The notes beneath the pieces are model-generated. The model ran no database searches, had not been told where the DNA came from, and saw only the letters and a list, made by a program, of their open reading frames with translations. Made by a program: the position numbers and the translations under genes. Positions 1 through 7,019 of a stretch of DNA of 15,845 bases are shown piece by piece. Source of the stretch: Maribacter sp. (GTDB lineage: Bacteria; Bacteroidota; Bacteroidia; Flavobacteriales; Flavobacteriaceae); assembly GCA_003232155.1 (NCBI GenBank), contig QILY01000137.1:1-15845 (forward strand), given 5' to 3'. Positions within the stretch are counted from its first letter, which is position 1; each line of letters begins with the position of its first letter.

Positions 1-345
1 CGACTAAATCCAGTCCGTTTGGAATCATCTAAATCAACTAGTTCTAGTTTCATGGAATATGGGTCAATAAAAAATAAAGATGAAGCCTGTTTTCTTATTA
101 AAATGGACCCCTATTTAAATTTATCTTCTGAGAATATTTATCCGCCTACTTTAGTAATGTCTGGCTTCAAGGACGATCGCATTCCTATTTCGGATGGTGG
201 AAAATATATAGCGAGACTACAATCTTTCAAAAACTCAAAACATCCTATTTTATTGGATATTAATTTTGAAGATGGGCATGACGGCACTGATGGTGTTGAT
301 CAATACGCCAAAGTATTTACGTTTTTAAATAAAGTCTTAGAGTAG
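1..345 (+). CDS. Prolyl oligopeptidase family (S9) serine peptidase, C-terminal end (partial)
   Basis: The frame is open from base 1 to a TAG stop at 343-345, giving 114 residues; the start and the nucleophilic Ser lie outside the window. The residues match the end of the alpha/beta-hydrolase domain of S9 peptidases, which cleave oligopeptides, often after proline. The segment PPTLVMSGFKDDRIPI carries the Asp of the catalytic triad (DDR), and EDGHDG about 35 residues later carries the catalytic His; the family usually has GHG here. The protein ends in a typical helix (VFTFLNKVLE) right after the His loop, so the C-terminus looks complete. Whether it is secreted cannot be judged without the N-terminus. 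The family call is fairly secure; subfamily (S9A-like) is inference. Confidence 0.8.
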   Translation, partial: RLNPVRLESSKSTSSSFMEYGSIKNKDEACFLIKMDPYLNLSSENIYPPTLVMSGFKDDRIPISDGGKYIARLQSFKNSKHPILLDINFEDGHDGTDGVDQYAKVFTFLNKVLE

Positions 346-401
346 CAACGGAATGAAGTGGAAAATAGGCTGAAGATCTTTTACTTTTATCTAAGATGCG
401 C

Positions 402-457
402 CCTATTGGATTTTTGCTTAACGCTTATCTACCTGAATACTACAAAAACCCAATAGG
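402..457. repeat. Long imperfect inverted repeat downstream of the peptidase gene
   Basis: Bases 402-416 and 443-457 are reverse complements over 15 positions with one mismatch (A410/C449), around a 26-base spacer. The hairpin starts 57 bases after the peptidase stop. No T-run follows on the + strand, so it is not a canonical intrinsic terminator; it could protect the mRNA 3' end or be a repeat remnant. The rest of 346-674 holds no credible gene. It also contains a 7-bp hairpin (575-581 with 591-597) and an 11-bp tandem repeat (639-660). Confidence 0.5.
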
Positions 458-638
458 ATCCGGCGAAGGTTAGTTATGGTAAGATTTGGGGCTTATAACT
501 ACTAGGAAACTATTTTAGTACTATAATAATACTCAAATCTCAATCCCTAAAATGGATAGTCAAAGTCTCAAAAATCATTAATTCTGACAGTTAATGATGT
601 TAATTGAAGATAGAAATGTTAAAGTTTAAAGAAAAATC

Positions 639-660
639 AAAAAGTGAGCAAAAAGTGAGC
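639..660. repeat. Perfect 11-bp tandem duplication
   Basis: The unit aaaaagtgagc occurs twice back to back (639-649 and 650-660), in the non-coding stretch beyond the 3' end of the tRNA gene and its terminator. No function can be assigned. Its place just beyond a tRNA 3' end is where integrative elements often leave footprints, but no integrase gene or duplicated tRNA end is visible. Confidence 0.7.
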
Positions 661-674
661 AATTTTTCAAACGA

Positions 675-704
675 CAAAGGCCCTCGATTTCTCGGAGGCC
701 TTTG
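675..704 (-). terminator. Terminator hairpin of tRNA-Val
   Basis: Bases 675-686 pair with 693-704 (12 positions, one mismatch and one wobble) around a 6-base loop, with a GC-rich core (GGCC/GGCC) and AAA/TTT flanks. Read on the - strand it begins 10 bases after the tRNA 3' end, and the sequence beyond it is T-rich (TCGTTTG, then A/T-rich). Placement and stability fit an intrinsic terminator for the single-gene tRNA transcript. Confidence 0.75.
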
Positions 705-713
705 TTTACTGGG

Positions 714-788
714 TGGGCCCTGAAGGATTCGAACCTTCGACCCCCTGCTTGTAAGGCAGGTGCTCTGAACCAACTGAGCTAAGAGCCC
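714..788 (-). tRNA. tRNA-Val (anticodon UAC)
   Basis: The reverse strand folds as a 75-nt cloverleaf. A 7-bp acceptor stem (GGGCTCT with AGGGCCC, one G-U pair) carries discriminator A at 714. The D-arm reads AGCTCAGTTGGT, and the anticodon stem is CCTGC/GCAGG with loop CTTACAA. The T-arm contains GGTTCGAATCC. The anticodon is at 751-753 and reads TAC, so it decodes valine GUN codons. The bases after the discriminator are CCC, so the 3' CCA is not encoded and must be added after transcription. Confidence 0.97.
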
Positions 789-799
789 TAAACGGGGTG

Positions 800-831
800 C
801 AAATATAGAATAGTTTTTCTTTCTGCCAAAA
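800..831 (-). promoter_or_regulatory. Bacteroidota-type promoter of tRNA-Val
   Basis: On the - strand TTTTG (831-827) is followed after exactly 19 bases by TATATTTG (807-800). This is a full match to the known Bacteroidota housekeeping pattern (TTTG at -33, 17-23 bp, TAnnTTTG at -7). The -7 box ends 11 bases before the first base of the tRNA, which leaves a leader of a few bases. It lies just after the folC stop codon, so the tRNA is transcribed independently of the upstream operon. Confidence 0.85.
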
Positions 832-848
832 GAAAAAAACAGAAAAAA

Positions 849-2011
849 TTAAACAACCTCAGCAACCACAAAATTACTACCTCCTACATAAATAAGACCT
901 TTATCAGAAGCTATTTTCTTGGCCGCTTTTAATGCTTCAATAGCTGAGTCAAATACTTTTCCTTTCAAACCTAAATCAGTTGCTTTACCTATTAGAACGG
1001 ACACATCTAATCCTCTGGGGATATTTGGACTACATAAATAATACGTAGCATCTTTTGGAAAAAGAGGTAGTATGGCATCTAAGTCTTTATCTTTTACAAA
1101 GCCTAAAACTATATGAAGGTCATCAAATTTTTGTTGTTGTATTTGTTCGATCACCAATGAAAGACCTTCAGTATTATGAGCCGTATCGCAAATAATTTTA
1201 GGGTTTTCACCCAGCACCTGCCATCTGCCCATAAACCCTGTGTTTTCTACAACATTCAAAAAACCTTTTTTAATATGCTTTTCAGTAATGGTAAAGGCTT
1301 TTAATTCTTTCAGAACAGCAATAGCCCCTTTACTGTTTTTGGCTTGATAATGGCCTAATAAATCAGTTTCATACTCTTTAGCTATGGTTTTATCGGCTAA
1401 AATAAGTTTTGATTCTTTTTCTACTGCTATTTTTTCAAAAACAGCTATAATTTCTTCTTGGGTTTCGCTTATTACTATAGGGGTATTTACTTTAATAATG
1501 CCTGCTTTTTCAAAAGCAATTTTATCAAGGGTATCACCTAACATATCAGCATGATCAAAACCAATATTGGTAATCAATGAAACTTCAGGGTTTATAATAT
1601 TGGTTGAGTCAAATCTGCCACCCAAACCTACTTCTATAATAGCGATATCCACTTTTTTCTTTGCAAAATAATCAAAGGCCATACCTACGGTCATTTCAAA
1701 AAAAGAAAGCGGTTATCTTCAATAAAATCTACAACGAATTTTTTGCTGACCGGCTTTCCATTTATTCGAATGCGTTCTCGAAAATCTTTTAAATGAGGAG
1801 AAGTGTACAAACCAACTTTATAGCCCGCTTCTTGAAGAACAGAGGCCAATATATGACTACTGGACCCTTTTCCATTGGTGCCTCCAACATGTATACTTTT
1901 GAATTTTTTCTCAGGATATTCTAGATGCTTTACAAGTAATTGAATGGTACTTAACTTAGCATTGTAAGCGATTTTCCCTTTTTGTTGATACATTGGAAGT
2001 TGTGCAAACAT
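849..2011 (-). pseudogene. folC: folC, dihydrofolate/folylpolyglutamate synthase, disrupted
   Basis: FolC adds glutamate to dihydropteroate and to tetrahydrofolates in the cytoplasm using ATP. Two frames together encode it. The N-terminal part (1691-2011, 106 residues from the first usable ATG) has the ATP-binding loop GTNGKGS at residues 44-50 and SPHLKDFRERIRING. The C-terminal part (849-1694, 281 residues) begins FFEMTVGMAF if read through and has EVGLGGRFDSTN, ICDTAHN and the final GGSNFVVAEV. The frames meet at a run of seven T: the first hits TGA at 1693-1691, and the second has an ATG overlapping it (ATGA). Against my memory of flavobacterial FolC (about 405 residues), some 8 residues are missing at the frame change and about 8-10 at the N-terminus. 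The remaining sequence is intact, so the damage is recent, a sequencing or assembly artefact, or bridged by frameshifting or coupled restart. Family assignment is secure; functional status is open. Confidence 0.8.
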
Positions 2012-2950
2012 CCAACACTCTCCTAATTTGAAATTGACAACTACAAAACCTACTTGTTGACTAGGTGCATTAGCATCTAAATTCCATTTATGCATAAAAG
2101 CTGTCTTACGTGCTGGCGCTAATAAACAGGGACTGTTATTAGTAGTGCCCTTAACACCTGGAGTGGCACTTACTACTTTACCATTTGGGCCAACTATAAT
2201 TTTTACCACCACTATACCCGCTTGATTACAGTCTTGTTTTACTTTTCCTTTGTTGACCAAAGAACGGCCATTGAGACCATAACCACCTGTAGCACTTCCT
2301 GAGCCGGGGCTTCCATAATAACTTGTTACATAAGGATCTCCGTCAGGTTGTCCTTTGTCTCCTGCCCGATTATCATCACCTTCAGAACCTGAAGCAGTGC
2401 CGTCAGATTTGTTGAGCCCTCCCATTAACTCATCCAACCTCTTCTTTTTAGCTTCTTGTTCTTTTCGGGCCTTTTCTTCGGCATCGCGCTTTTGCCGAGC
2501 TATTTTAGCCGCTTTTGCCTTTTCTTTTTTAATAGCATCATCTTTCTTCTTCTGGACAGCTTTAGCAGCATCTTCAGCTTTTTTCTTAACTTCTTTGGCT
2601 TGCTTGATTTTTATAGCTTCTTCACTTTCTTGGGTAAGTATTTTTTCTGAAGGTACTTCTTTAGCCGCTACTTCTTCAGAAGCCTCCTCAATAACTTCTT
2701 CTTCAATGGCTTCTTCTTGTTTATTTGGTTCAACAGGGGGAGTATTCAAAGGTTCTGAACGTATTTTTTCTTTAGGCTGAACTTTACCGTCACCAAAATC
2801 GGTTGTGCCAAAATTAACAGAGATTCCGTTTTCAATAGGTGGATCCATATAGGTGAGACCTATATAGAATAATATAAGCAGAAGCACACTCAGCAGTAAA
2901 GTTGTAAGTGTAAAGGATTTTTTCTTGTGTCTCGTGTCCAGTAACGGCAT
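1691..2950 (-). CDS. TonB-like energy transducer, reading frame fused into FolC
   Basis: From the ATG at 2950 the first 311 residues (to 2018) form a TonB-type periplasmic protein; an in-frame TTG three codons upstream is less likely. A basic N-terminus precedes one membrane span (about residues 13-34). A Pro/Glu-rich and then Lys/Ala/Glu-rich, probably helical, linker follows (about 60-175), then a Gly/Ser stretch. The C-terminal domain (about 225-311) contains GIVVVKIIVGPNGKVVSATPGVKGT and ends VVNFKLGE. Together with ExbB and ExbD it would carry proton-motive energy across the periplasm to outer-membrane receptors. Family members normally stop right after KLGE. Here GAG is followed by TGT TGG ATG, and the frame continues 108 codons into the FolC N-terminal half, ending at TGA 1693-1691. 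A fusion with a cytoplasmic ATPase domain on the periplasmic side would make no topological sense, so I read this as loss of the stop/start junction. An AGGAG lies 5 bases before that ATG and could still allow separate folC initiation. Confidence 0.8.
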   Translation of the reverse strand: MPLLDTRHKKKSFTLTTLLLSVLLLILFYIGLTYMDPPIENGISVNFGTTDFGDGKVQPKEKIRSEPLNTPPVEPNKQEEAIEEEVIEEASEEVAAKEVPSEKILTQESEEAIKIKQAKEVKKKAEDAAKAVQKKKDDAIKKEKAKAAKIARQKRDAEEKARKEQEAKKKRLDELMGGLNKSDGTASGSEGDDNRAGDKGQPDGDPYVTSYYGSPGSGSATGGYGLNGRSLVNKGKVKQDCNQAGIVVVKIIVGPNGKVVSATPGVKGTTNNSPCLLAPARKTAFMHKWNLDANAPSQQVGFVVVNFKLGECWMFAQLPMYQQKGKIAYNAKLSTIQLLVKHLEYPEKKFKSIHVGGTNGKGSSSHILASVLQEAGYKVGLYTSPHLKDFRERIRINGKPVSKKFVVDFIEDNRFLFLK

Positions 2951-3013
2951 ATATACCAATTCAGTTTTAAAATATCGTATTACTAATCTGATTTATTTTT
3001 TGTTTATATGATA

Positions 3014-3055
3014 CAAAAAAATATCAGCATAGCCTAAGCTACGGTTATTTTTTTT
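3014..3055. repeat. A/T-flanked hairpin between exbD and the transducer gene
   Basis: AAAAAAATA (3015-3023) can pair with TATTTTTTT (from 3046), with an inner TAGC-CTAA-GCTA stem (3030-3041) and an unpaired internal loop between them. Because it is A-flanked on one side and T-flanked on the other it could act as a weak terminator or attenuator in either direction. On the - strand it lies in the 166-base gap between exbD and the transducer gene, where it could lower downstream expression. The GC core is only 2 pairs, so the call is weak. Confidence 0.35.
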
Positions 3056-3116
3056 GGAGAAATCAGGGATGAAAAAGAAACTAATTATATGCGGTATTCT
3101 TACTACTGAATTGGCA

Positions 3117-3503
3117 TTAGTTGGGCCGCACGGCCAAAATAACTTTGTAATTGTTCCTGTTAGCAATATTCATAACATTTACCGCTTCTTTGATAGCGAC
3201 GCTCTCTTCTGCTCTTAGAATAATTGTGGGTTTTTCTTGTCCTTCTAGTGCTTTTCTCAATTCAATTTCAATGTATTCTCCGTTAATTCTCTCGTCGTTC
3301 ACAAAGTACTGTAAGTTCTTATCAATACTTACAGATACGTTTTGCGTATTGGTAGACTTTCCTTTAGCCTTAGGCAAAAGTAAATCTAGAGCGTTAGGTG
3401 AGTTTGCTGTTAACATAAAGAAAATCAATAACAAGAATACAATATCCGTCATTGACGACATGCTAAAGTCAGGACTCACTTTATTTCTTCCCTTTAACTT
3501 CAT
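3117..3503 (-). CDS. exbD: ExbD/TolR-family proton channel subunit
   Basis: The 128-residue protein has the family layout. A short basic cytoplasmic start (MKLKGRNKVSPDFSMSSM) precedes a single membrane span (about residues 20-36) that opens with Asp20 in MTDIVFLLLIFFM. Asp20 corresponds to the essential proton-carrying Asp of ExbD/TolR. A periplasmic domain (about 40-128) ends KVILAVRPN. Length is usual for the family (about 125-145). It lies 9 bases after the ExbB/TolQ gene, so the two are almost certainly co-translated subunits of one inner-membrane motor. The presence of a TonB-like protein next, and no Pal/TolB, favours ExbD over TolR. The start ATG at 3503 places the basic residues and the span as expected. 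Confidence 0.92.
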   Translation of the reverse strand: MKLKGRNKVSPDFSMSSMTDIVFLLLIFFMLTANSPNALDLLLPKAKGKSTNTQNVSVSIDKNLQYFVNDERINGEYIEIELRKALEGQEKPTIILRAEESVAIKEAVNVMNIANRNNYKVILAVRPN

Positions 3504-3512
3504 AATGTAAAC

Positions 3513-4193
3513 TTAAAGTGGTTCGTTCAGAAGATCTAAAAATTCGACCGCATTGGCTTCCATCTTATGTACTACTTTATCTGTTCTATTTACCAAATGG
3601 TTGTATCCGATATAGGCAATAATACCCACAATAAGACCTGCTACTGTTGTTGTCATCGCAGTATATATACCAGATGCCAGTGAGCCCATTTCTGCTTGCC
3701 CCCCACTACTTGCCATTTCATGGAATGCTAAAATCATACCAATTACGGTACCTAAAAAACCAATCATAGGAGCGGCACCAGCTACCGTAGCTAATACACT
3801 TACGTTTTTTTCTAATTTATATACTTCTAAAGTACCTGCATTTTCTATCGCCGTATTGATATCATCTAAGGGCTTACCAATACGTGAAACTCCTTTTTCA
3901 GTTAATCTTGCTACTGGTGAATCAGTCTGGGCACACAATATTTTTGCGGCCTCAAGTTTTCCATTGGTAACATGATCTCTGATTTGGTTCATGAAATTGC
4001 TATCTATTTTAGAGGCTGCTTTAATCGCAAAGATGCGTTCAAAATAAATGTACAAGGCAACAAATAACATAATGAACAATACAGAAATAATAACGACACT
4101 ACCTGTACCGCCATTAAATATCAAATCAATTACTGAAAGTGTTTTTTCTTCCGATAATGCATCCCCAGCAGTTGGGTCTTGGAATAATAACAT
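3513..4193 (-). CDS. exbB: ExbB/TolQ/MotA-family proton channel protein
   Basis: The 226-residue protein has three membrane spans (about residues 30-52, 131-158 and 171-196), with a cytoplasmic domain between the first two. Characteristic segments are YIYFERIFAIKAASKIDSNFM after span 1, GAAPMIGFLGTVIGMILAF in span 2 and YTAMTTTVAGLIVGIIAYIGYN in span 3. The polar Thr run is part of the ion pathway in this family. It forms the pentameric stator around ExbD and powers the TonB-like transducer. The start at 4193 is preceded by a purine-rich stretch (AAAGAGAG). The gene is 56 bases downstream of nhaD and 9 bases upstream of exbD. TolQ is a possible alternative name; the neighbouring transducer makes ExbB more likely. 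Confidence 0.93.
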   Translation of the reverse strand: MLLFQDPTAGDALSEEKTLSVIDLIFNGGTGSVVIISVLFIMLFVALYIYFERIFAIKAASKIDSNFMNQIRDHVTNGKLEAAKILCAQTDSPVARLTEKGVSRIGKPLDDINTAIENAGTLEVYKLEKNVSVLATVAGAAPMIGFLGTVIGMILAFHEMASSGGQAEMGSLASGIYTAMTTTVAGLIVGIIAYIGYNHLVNRTDKVVHKMEANAVEFLDLLNEPL

Positions 4194-4249
4194 AGAATTC
4201 TCTCTTTATTTAGTATAGTTGCCTGTATAACGACATTTTGCGGATTAAA

Positions 4250-5584
4250 TTATCCATGTAATACAAAATCTCGAAATAAAATAAAGGTCACAGCTCCAGA
4301 TATAAAACCAATAGCTGCCAACCAAGCTATTTTCTTCAAATACCAAAAGAAATCTATCTTTTCCATACCCATGGCTACAACTCCTGCCGCAGATCCAATA
4401 ATAAGCATACTACCCCCTGTACCAGCAGAATAGGCGATAAAATGCCATAACGGATTATCCATTTCTTCAGAGAACATACCTATACTTGCAGCAACCAATG
4501 GCACATTATCAATTATAGCTGACCCTACACCAAAAAGCATGACTACAATATCAGTATTGGGTATGGCAGTATTTAAACTTTCGGCATAGTTAAAAAGGTA
4601 TCCTAAAGACTCTAAAGCAGCTACTGCCAATAATATCCCTAGAAAGAATAAAATACTAGGTAATTCTATTTTTGACAATGAATGATGTACAGGGCTATGA
4701 TGCCCAACTGAATCATCACCCTCACCATCAACATGGGATATATTGAATTTTGAGCTACTATAAATTTCTGCAAAAGTTGCTACTACTGCCAGTGACAGCA
4801 TCATACCTACATACGGGGGCAAATGGGTAACCGTTTTGAAAAATGGCACAAAAACAATAGCTCCCAAACCTAAATATAGCATAGTAGCTCCGTGTTTTGA
4901 TTTCACTTTTTCTTCTTCAAAATCCCCATCTATAGTACCACTAAATGCTTTGGATTTACTCGCAAAAAGAACAGGCACTACCATACAGACAATTGAAGGT
5001 AATAAAACGTACTTTACCAATTCTAGGGCAGACACCTTATTTGCAATCCACAACATGGTTGTGGTTACATCGCCAATAGGCGACCATGCACCACCTGCAT
5101 TGGCAGTAATAATAATCATACCAGCAAACCACAATCGGGTTTCTCTGTCCTTTATTACCTTTTGTAGAATAGTTATCAATACAATAGTTGCCGTTAGGTT
5201 ATCTATTATTGCGGAAAGTAAAAAAGCCAAAATAGAGAACAACCATAGCAATTTACTCTTCTTTTTAGTACGTATAAACCCTTTTATGGTGGCAAAGCCA
5301 TCAAAATAATCAATGATTTCGACAATAGTCATAGCCCCCAATAAAAATACCAGTATCTCAGCAGTTTTACCCAAATGATGCAATAAAACCTCATCAATAT
5401 GTGAAGGTACGAGTTGCCTTAACTCCGCATTTACCTCAAAGACATCCATATGCGCCAAGGCAATAATAGCCCACAAAATGGCCATCATGGCCAACGCTGG
5501 TATTAATTTATCTATTTTAAGGTTATGCTCTAGGGTTATAGCAAGGTACCCTGCTAAAAATACAATGATAATAATGCTCTCCAT
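4250..5584 (-). CDS. nhaD: NhaD-family Na+/H+ antiporter
   Basis: The 444-residue membrane protein has about a dozen hydrophobic segments. Two related half-repeats are marked by SAIIDNLTATIVLI (124-137) and SAIIDNVPLVAA (355-366), whose Asp-Asn pairs mark the transport core of the ion-transporter superfamily. The conserved segment NAGGAWSPIGDVTTTMLW (162-179) is typical of NhaD. It exports Na+ (and Li+) in exchange for H+ across the inner membrane, mainly at alkaline pH, as expected for a salt-exposed organism. A hydrophilic loop (about 281-305) carries a His cluster (H284, H295, H296, H300, H301) with acidic residues. It starts 12 bases after the dehydrogenase stop, so the two are co-transcribed, and exbB follows after 56 bases. 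No sign of damage. Confidence 0.93.
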   Translation of the reverse strand: MESIIIIVFLAGYLAITLEHNLKIDKLIPALAMMAILWAIIALAHMDVFEVNAELRQLVPSHIDEVLLHHLGKTAEILVFLLGAMTIVEIIDYFDGFATIKGFIRTKKKSKLLWLFSILAFLLSAIIDNLTATIVLITILQKVIKDRETRLWFAGMIIITANAGGAWSPIGDVTTTMLWIANKVSALELVKYVLLPSIVCMVVPVLFASKSKAFSGTIDGDFEEEKVKSKHGATMLYLGLGAIVFVPFFKTVTHLPPYVGMMLSLAVVATFAEIYSSSKFNISHVDGEGDDSVGHHSPVHHSLSKIELPSILFFLGILLAVAALESLGYLFNYAESLNTAIPNTDIVVMLFGVGSAIIDNVPLVAASIGMFSEEMDNPLWHFIAYSAGTGGSMLIIGSAAGVVAMGMEKIDFFWYLKKIAWLAAIGFISGAVTFILFRDFVLHG

Positions 5585-5596
5585 AGTTAGTTGGTT

Positions 5597-6829
5597 TTAT
5601 ATTAATTGTTTCAATGCAATTTCAAATCCGGTGTTGCACAAATTAGTTTTGGTATTGTTTTGTTTAAAGATATTCAAAATTGCTTTTCTAATAGTATCTG
5701 AAATATCATTAAATATTAAATCGTCATCAATTCCTACTCTTTTTTCCATAAAATAAGCAAATACTCTTGCCATTCCGCAGTTAGAAATAAAATCTGGAAT
5801 TATACTTACTCTTTGATCCGTATATTCCATAATAGGTCCAAAAAAGATTTCTTTATCGGCAAAAGGAACATTAGCACCACAAGATATGACTTCTAATTTT
5901 GTATCTATCATTTGACTAATTTGCTCTTTTGTAATTAAACGCGATGCAGCACAAGGTAAAAATATTTCTGTAGGCAATGTCCAAATACGATTATTAATCT
6001 CTTCAAAAGGTATTAATTCATCTGCACTGGCAACTAATGCGTTTCCATTTTTAGTAAGGAAAAAATGTTTTATTTCCTCAAAAGAAAACCCTTCTTCTTT
6101 AATTACACCTCCACCACGGTCTATAATACCAATAACCTTAGCACCCATTTTTGCTAAATAATAAGCCGCAGCACTTCCTACATTACCAAAACCTTGAACT
6201 ATAGCTCTCTTACCAACAACATTACCTCCATAAATATCATAATAGTGCCGTACTGCTTCTGCAACGCCGTAACCTGTAACCATATCAGCTATTGTGTATT
6301 TTTTAGATACATCTGGCGAATATTTTTCAGTTTCTATGGCTTTAATTACACCTAACCTAAGTTGACCTATTCTATTAATTTTATCAGCTTCCGTAGGTTT
6401 AAAGTGACCGTTAAATACGCCTTCTTGTGGATGCCAGACCCCTGCATCTTCAGTTATAGGAATTACTTCATGTATTTCATCAACATTCAAATCTCCACCA
6501 GTACCATAATAACTTTTTAATAAAGGGGATACAGCATGGTACCATCTTTCTAAAACACCTTTTTTACGTGGGTCGTTAGGGTTAAAATTAATTCCAGATT
6601 TGGCACCACCTATGGGAGGTCCTGACACTGTGAATTTCACTTCCATTGTCTTTGCCAGAGAAAGTACTTCATTCATATCTAAACCCTCTCTCATTCGAGT
6701 TCCGCCACCTGCAGCTCCCCCACGCAATGAGTTTATAACAGTCCAACCTTCAGCTTCGGTTTCAGGATCCTTCCAATTAAAAACTATTTCTGGCTGTTTA
6801 TCTTCGTATATTTTTAGTAATTCTTTCAT
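5597..6829 (-). CDS. gdh: Glu/Leu/Phe/Val dehydrogenase family, probably glutamate dehydrogenase
   Basis: The enzyme oxidatively deaminates an amino acid to its 2-oxo acid and ammonia with NAD(P), or the reverse, in the cytoplasm. The N-terminal catalytic domain has the glycine-rich GGAAGGGTRM (37-46), Lys65 in VKFTVSG and the catalytic Lys77 in PIGGAKSGI. The nucleotide-binding domain has VQGFGNVG (211-218), with Asp237 near the end of the second strand (GIIDRGG), which suggests NAD rather than NADP. LPCAA (291-295) and CGAN (317-320) follow. At 410 residues it is shorter than the roughly 450-residue hexameric GdhA, and substrate choice among Glu and branched-chain amino acids cannot be fixed by eye. 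It is the first gene of the - strand series. A TATATTTG box lies about 140 bases upstream, followed by a structured leader. Confidence 0.88.
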   Translation of the reverse strand: MKELLKIYEDKQPEIVFNWKDPETEAEGWTVINSLRGGAAGGGTRMREGLDMNEVLSLAKTMEVKFTVSGPPIGGAKSGINFNPNDPRKKGVLERWYHAVSPLLKSYYGTGGDLNVDEIHEVIPITEDAGVWHPQEGVFNGHFKPTEADKINRIGQLRLGVIKAIETEKYSPDVSKKYTIADMVTGYGVAEAVRHYYDIYGGNVVGKRAIVQGFGNVGSAAAYYLAKMGAKVIGIIDRGGGVIKEEGFSFEEIKHFFLTKNGNALVASADELIPFEEINNRIWTLPTEIFLPCAASRLITKEQISQMIDTKLEVISCGANVPFADKEIFFGPIMEYTDQRVSIIPDFISNCGMARVFAYFMEKRVGIDDDLIFNDISDTIRKAILNIFKQNNTKTNLCNTGFEIALKQLI

Positions 6830-6889
6830 TTCAATCGATGTATAAAATTAACGGACTTTTTCATTGTACATTTTTCACTTATTCTCCGA

Positions 6890-6963
6890 AATAACTCATG
6901 CAGATCCCCTTTCGGGGTTAATGTTGTCTCATAATTTTATTTTTAAATCTTTTGTAAAAATCG
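6890..6963 (-). promoter_or_regulatory. Structured leader of the dehydrogenase operon
   Basis: The leader of the dehydrogenase gene contains a perfect CCCC-GAAA-GGGG hairpin on the - strand (6917-6906) with a GNRA-type tetraloop. AAGGGG is followed 6 bases later by a short frame ATG AGT TAT TTC GGA GAA TAA (6900-6880), i.e. a possible 6-residue peptide. This could be a translated leader or an unknown cis element; it matches no riboswitch that I recognise. Function is inference. Confidence 0.3.
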
Positions 6964-6970
6964 AAGCAGA

Positions 6971-6978
6971 CAAATATA
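6971..6978 (-). promoter_or_regulatory. Putative -7 box of the gdh-nhaD-exbBD operon
   Basis: TATATTTG on the - strand (6978-6971) is identical to the -7 box of the tRNA-Val promoter and fits TAnnTTTG. No clear TTG lies at the 17-23 bp spacing upstream, so the -33 part is weak. It would place the transcript start near 6964, giving a leader of about 135 bases. Confidence 0.45.
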
Positions 6979-7019
6979 AATAATTAGAAATGGTATCGAA
7001 GGTTAAATTTCAATCATTG

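Noticed and set aside
639..660. Start of a CRISPR array or satellite
   Set aside because: Only two contiguous 11-bp units without spacers.
617..723. A short + strand frame through the 11-bp tandem repeat, the terminator hairpin and into the tRNA 3' end
   Set aside because: It reads through a terminator and the complement of a tRNA, with no conserved features.
2355..2780. Long + strand frame opposite the transducer gene, rich in Ser and Phe
   Set aside because: It mirrors the Lys/Glu/Ala-rich linker of the real gene on the - strand.
1691..2950. A genuine bifunctional TonB-FolC protein
   Set aside because: The transducer C-terminus is periplasmic while FolC needs cytoplasmic ATP and folate, and the FolC part lacks its second half in this frame, so a functional fusion enzyme is implausible.
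3069..3218. A 49-residue + strand frame (MKKKLIICGILTTE...) with a signal-peptide-like start and GGAG upstream
   Set aside because: Its last two thirds overlap exbD antisense, it has no recognisable family, and its start follows an A/T-rich hairpin; most likely chance.
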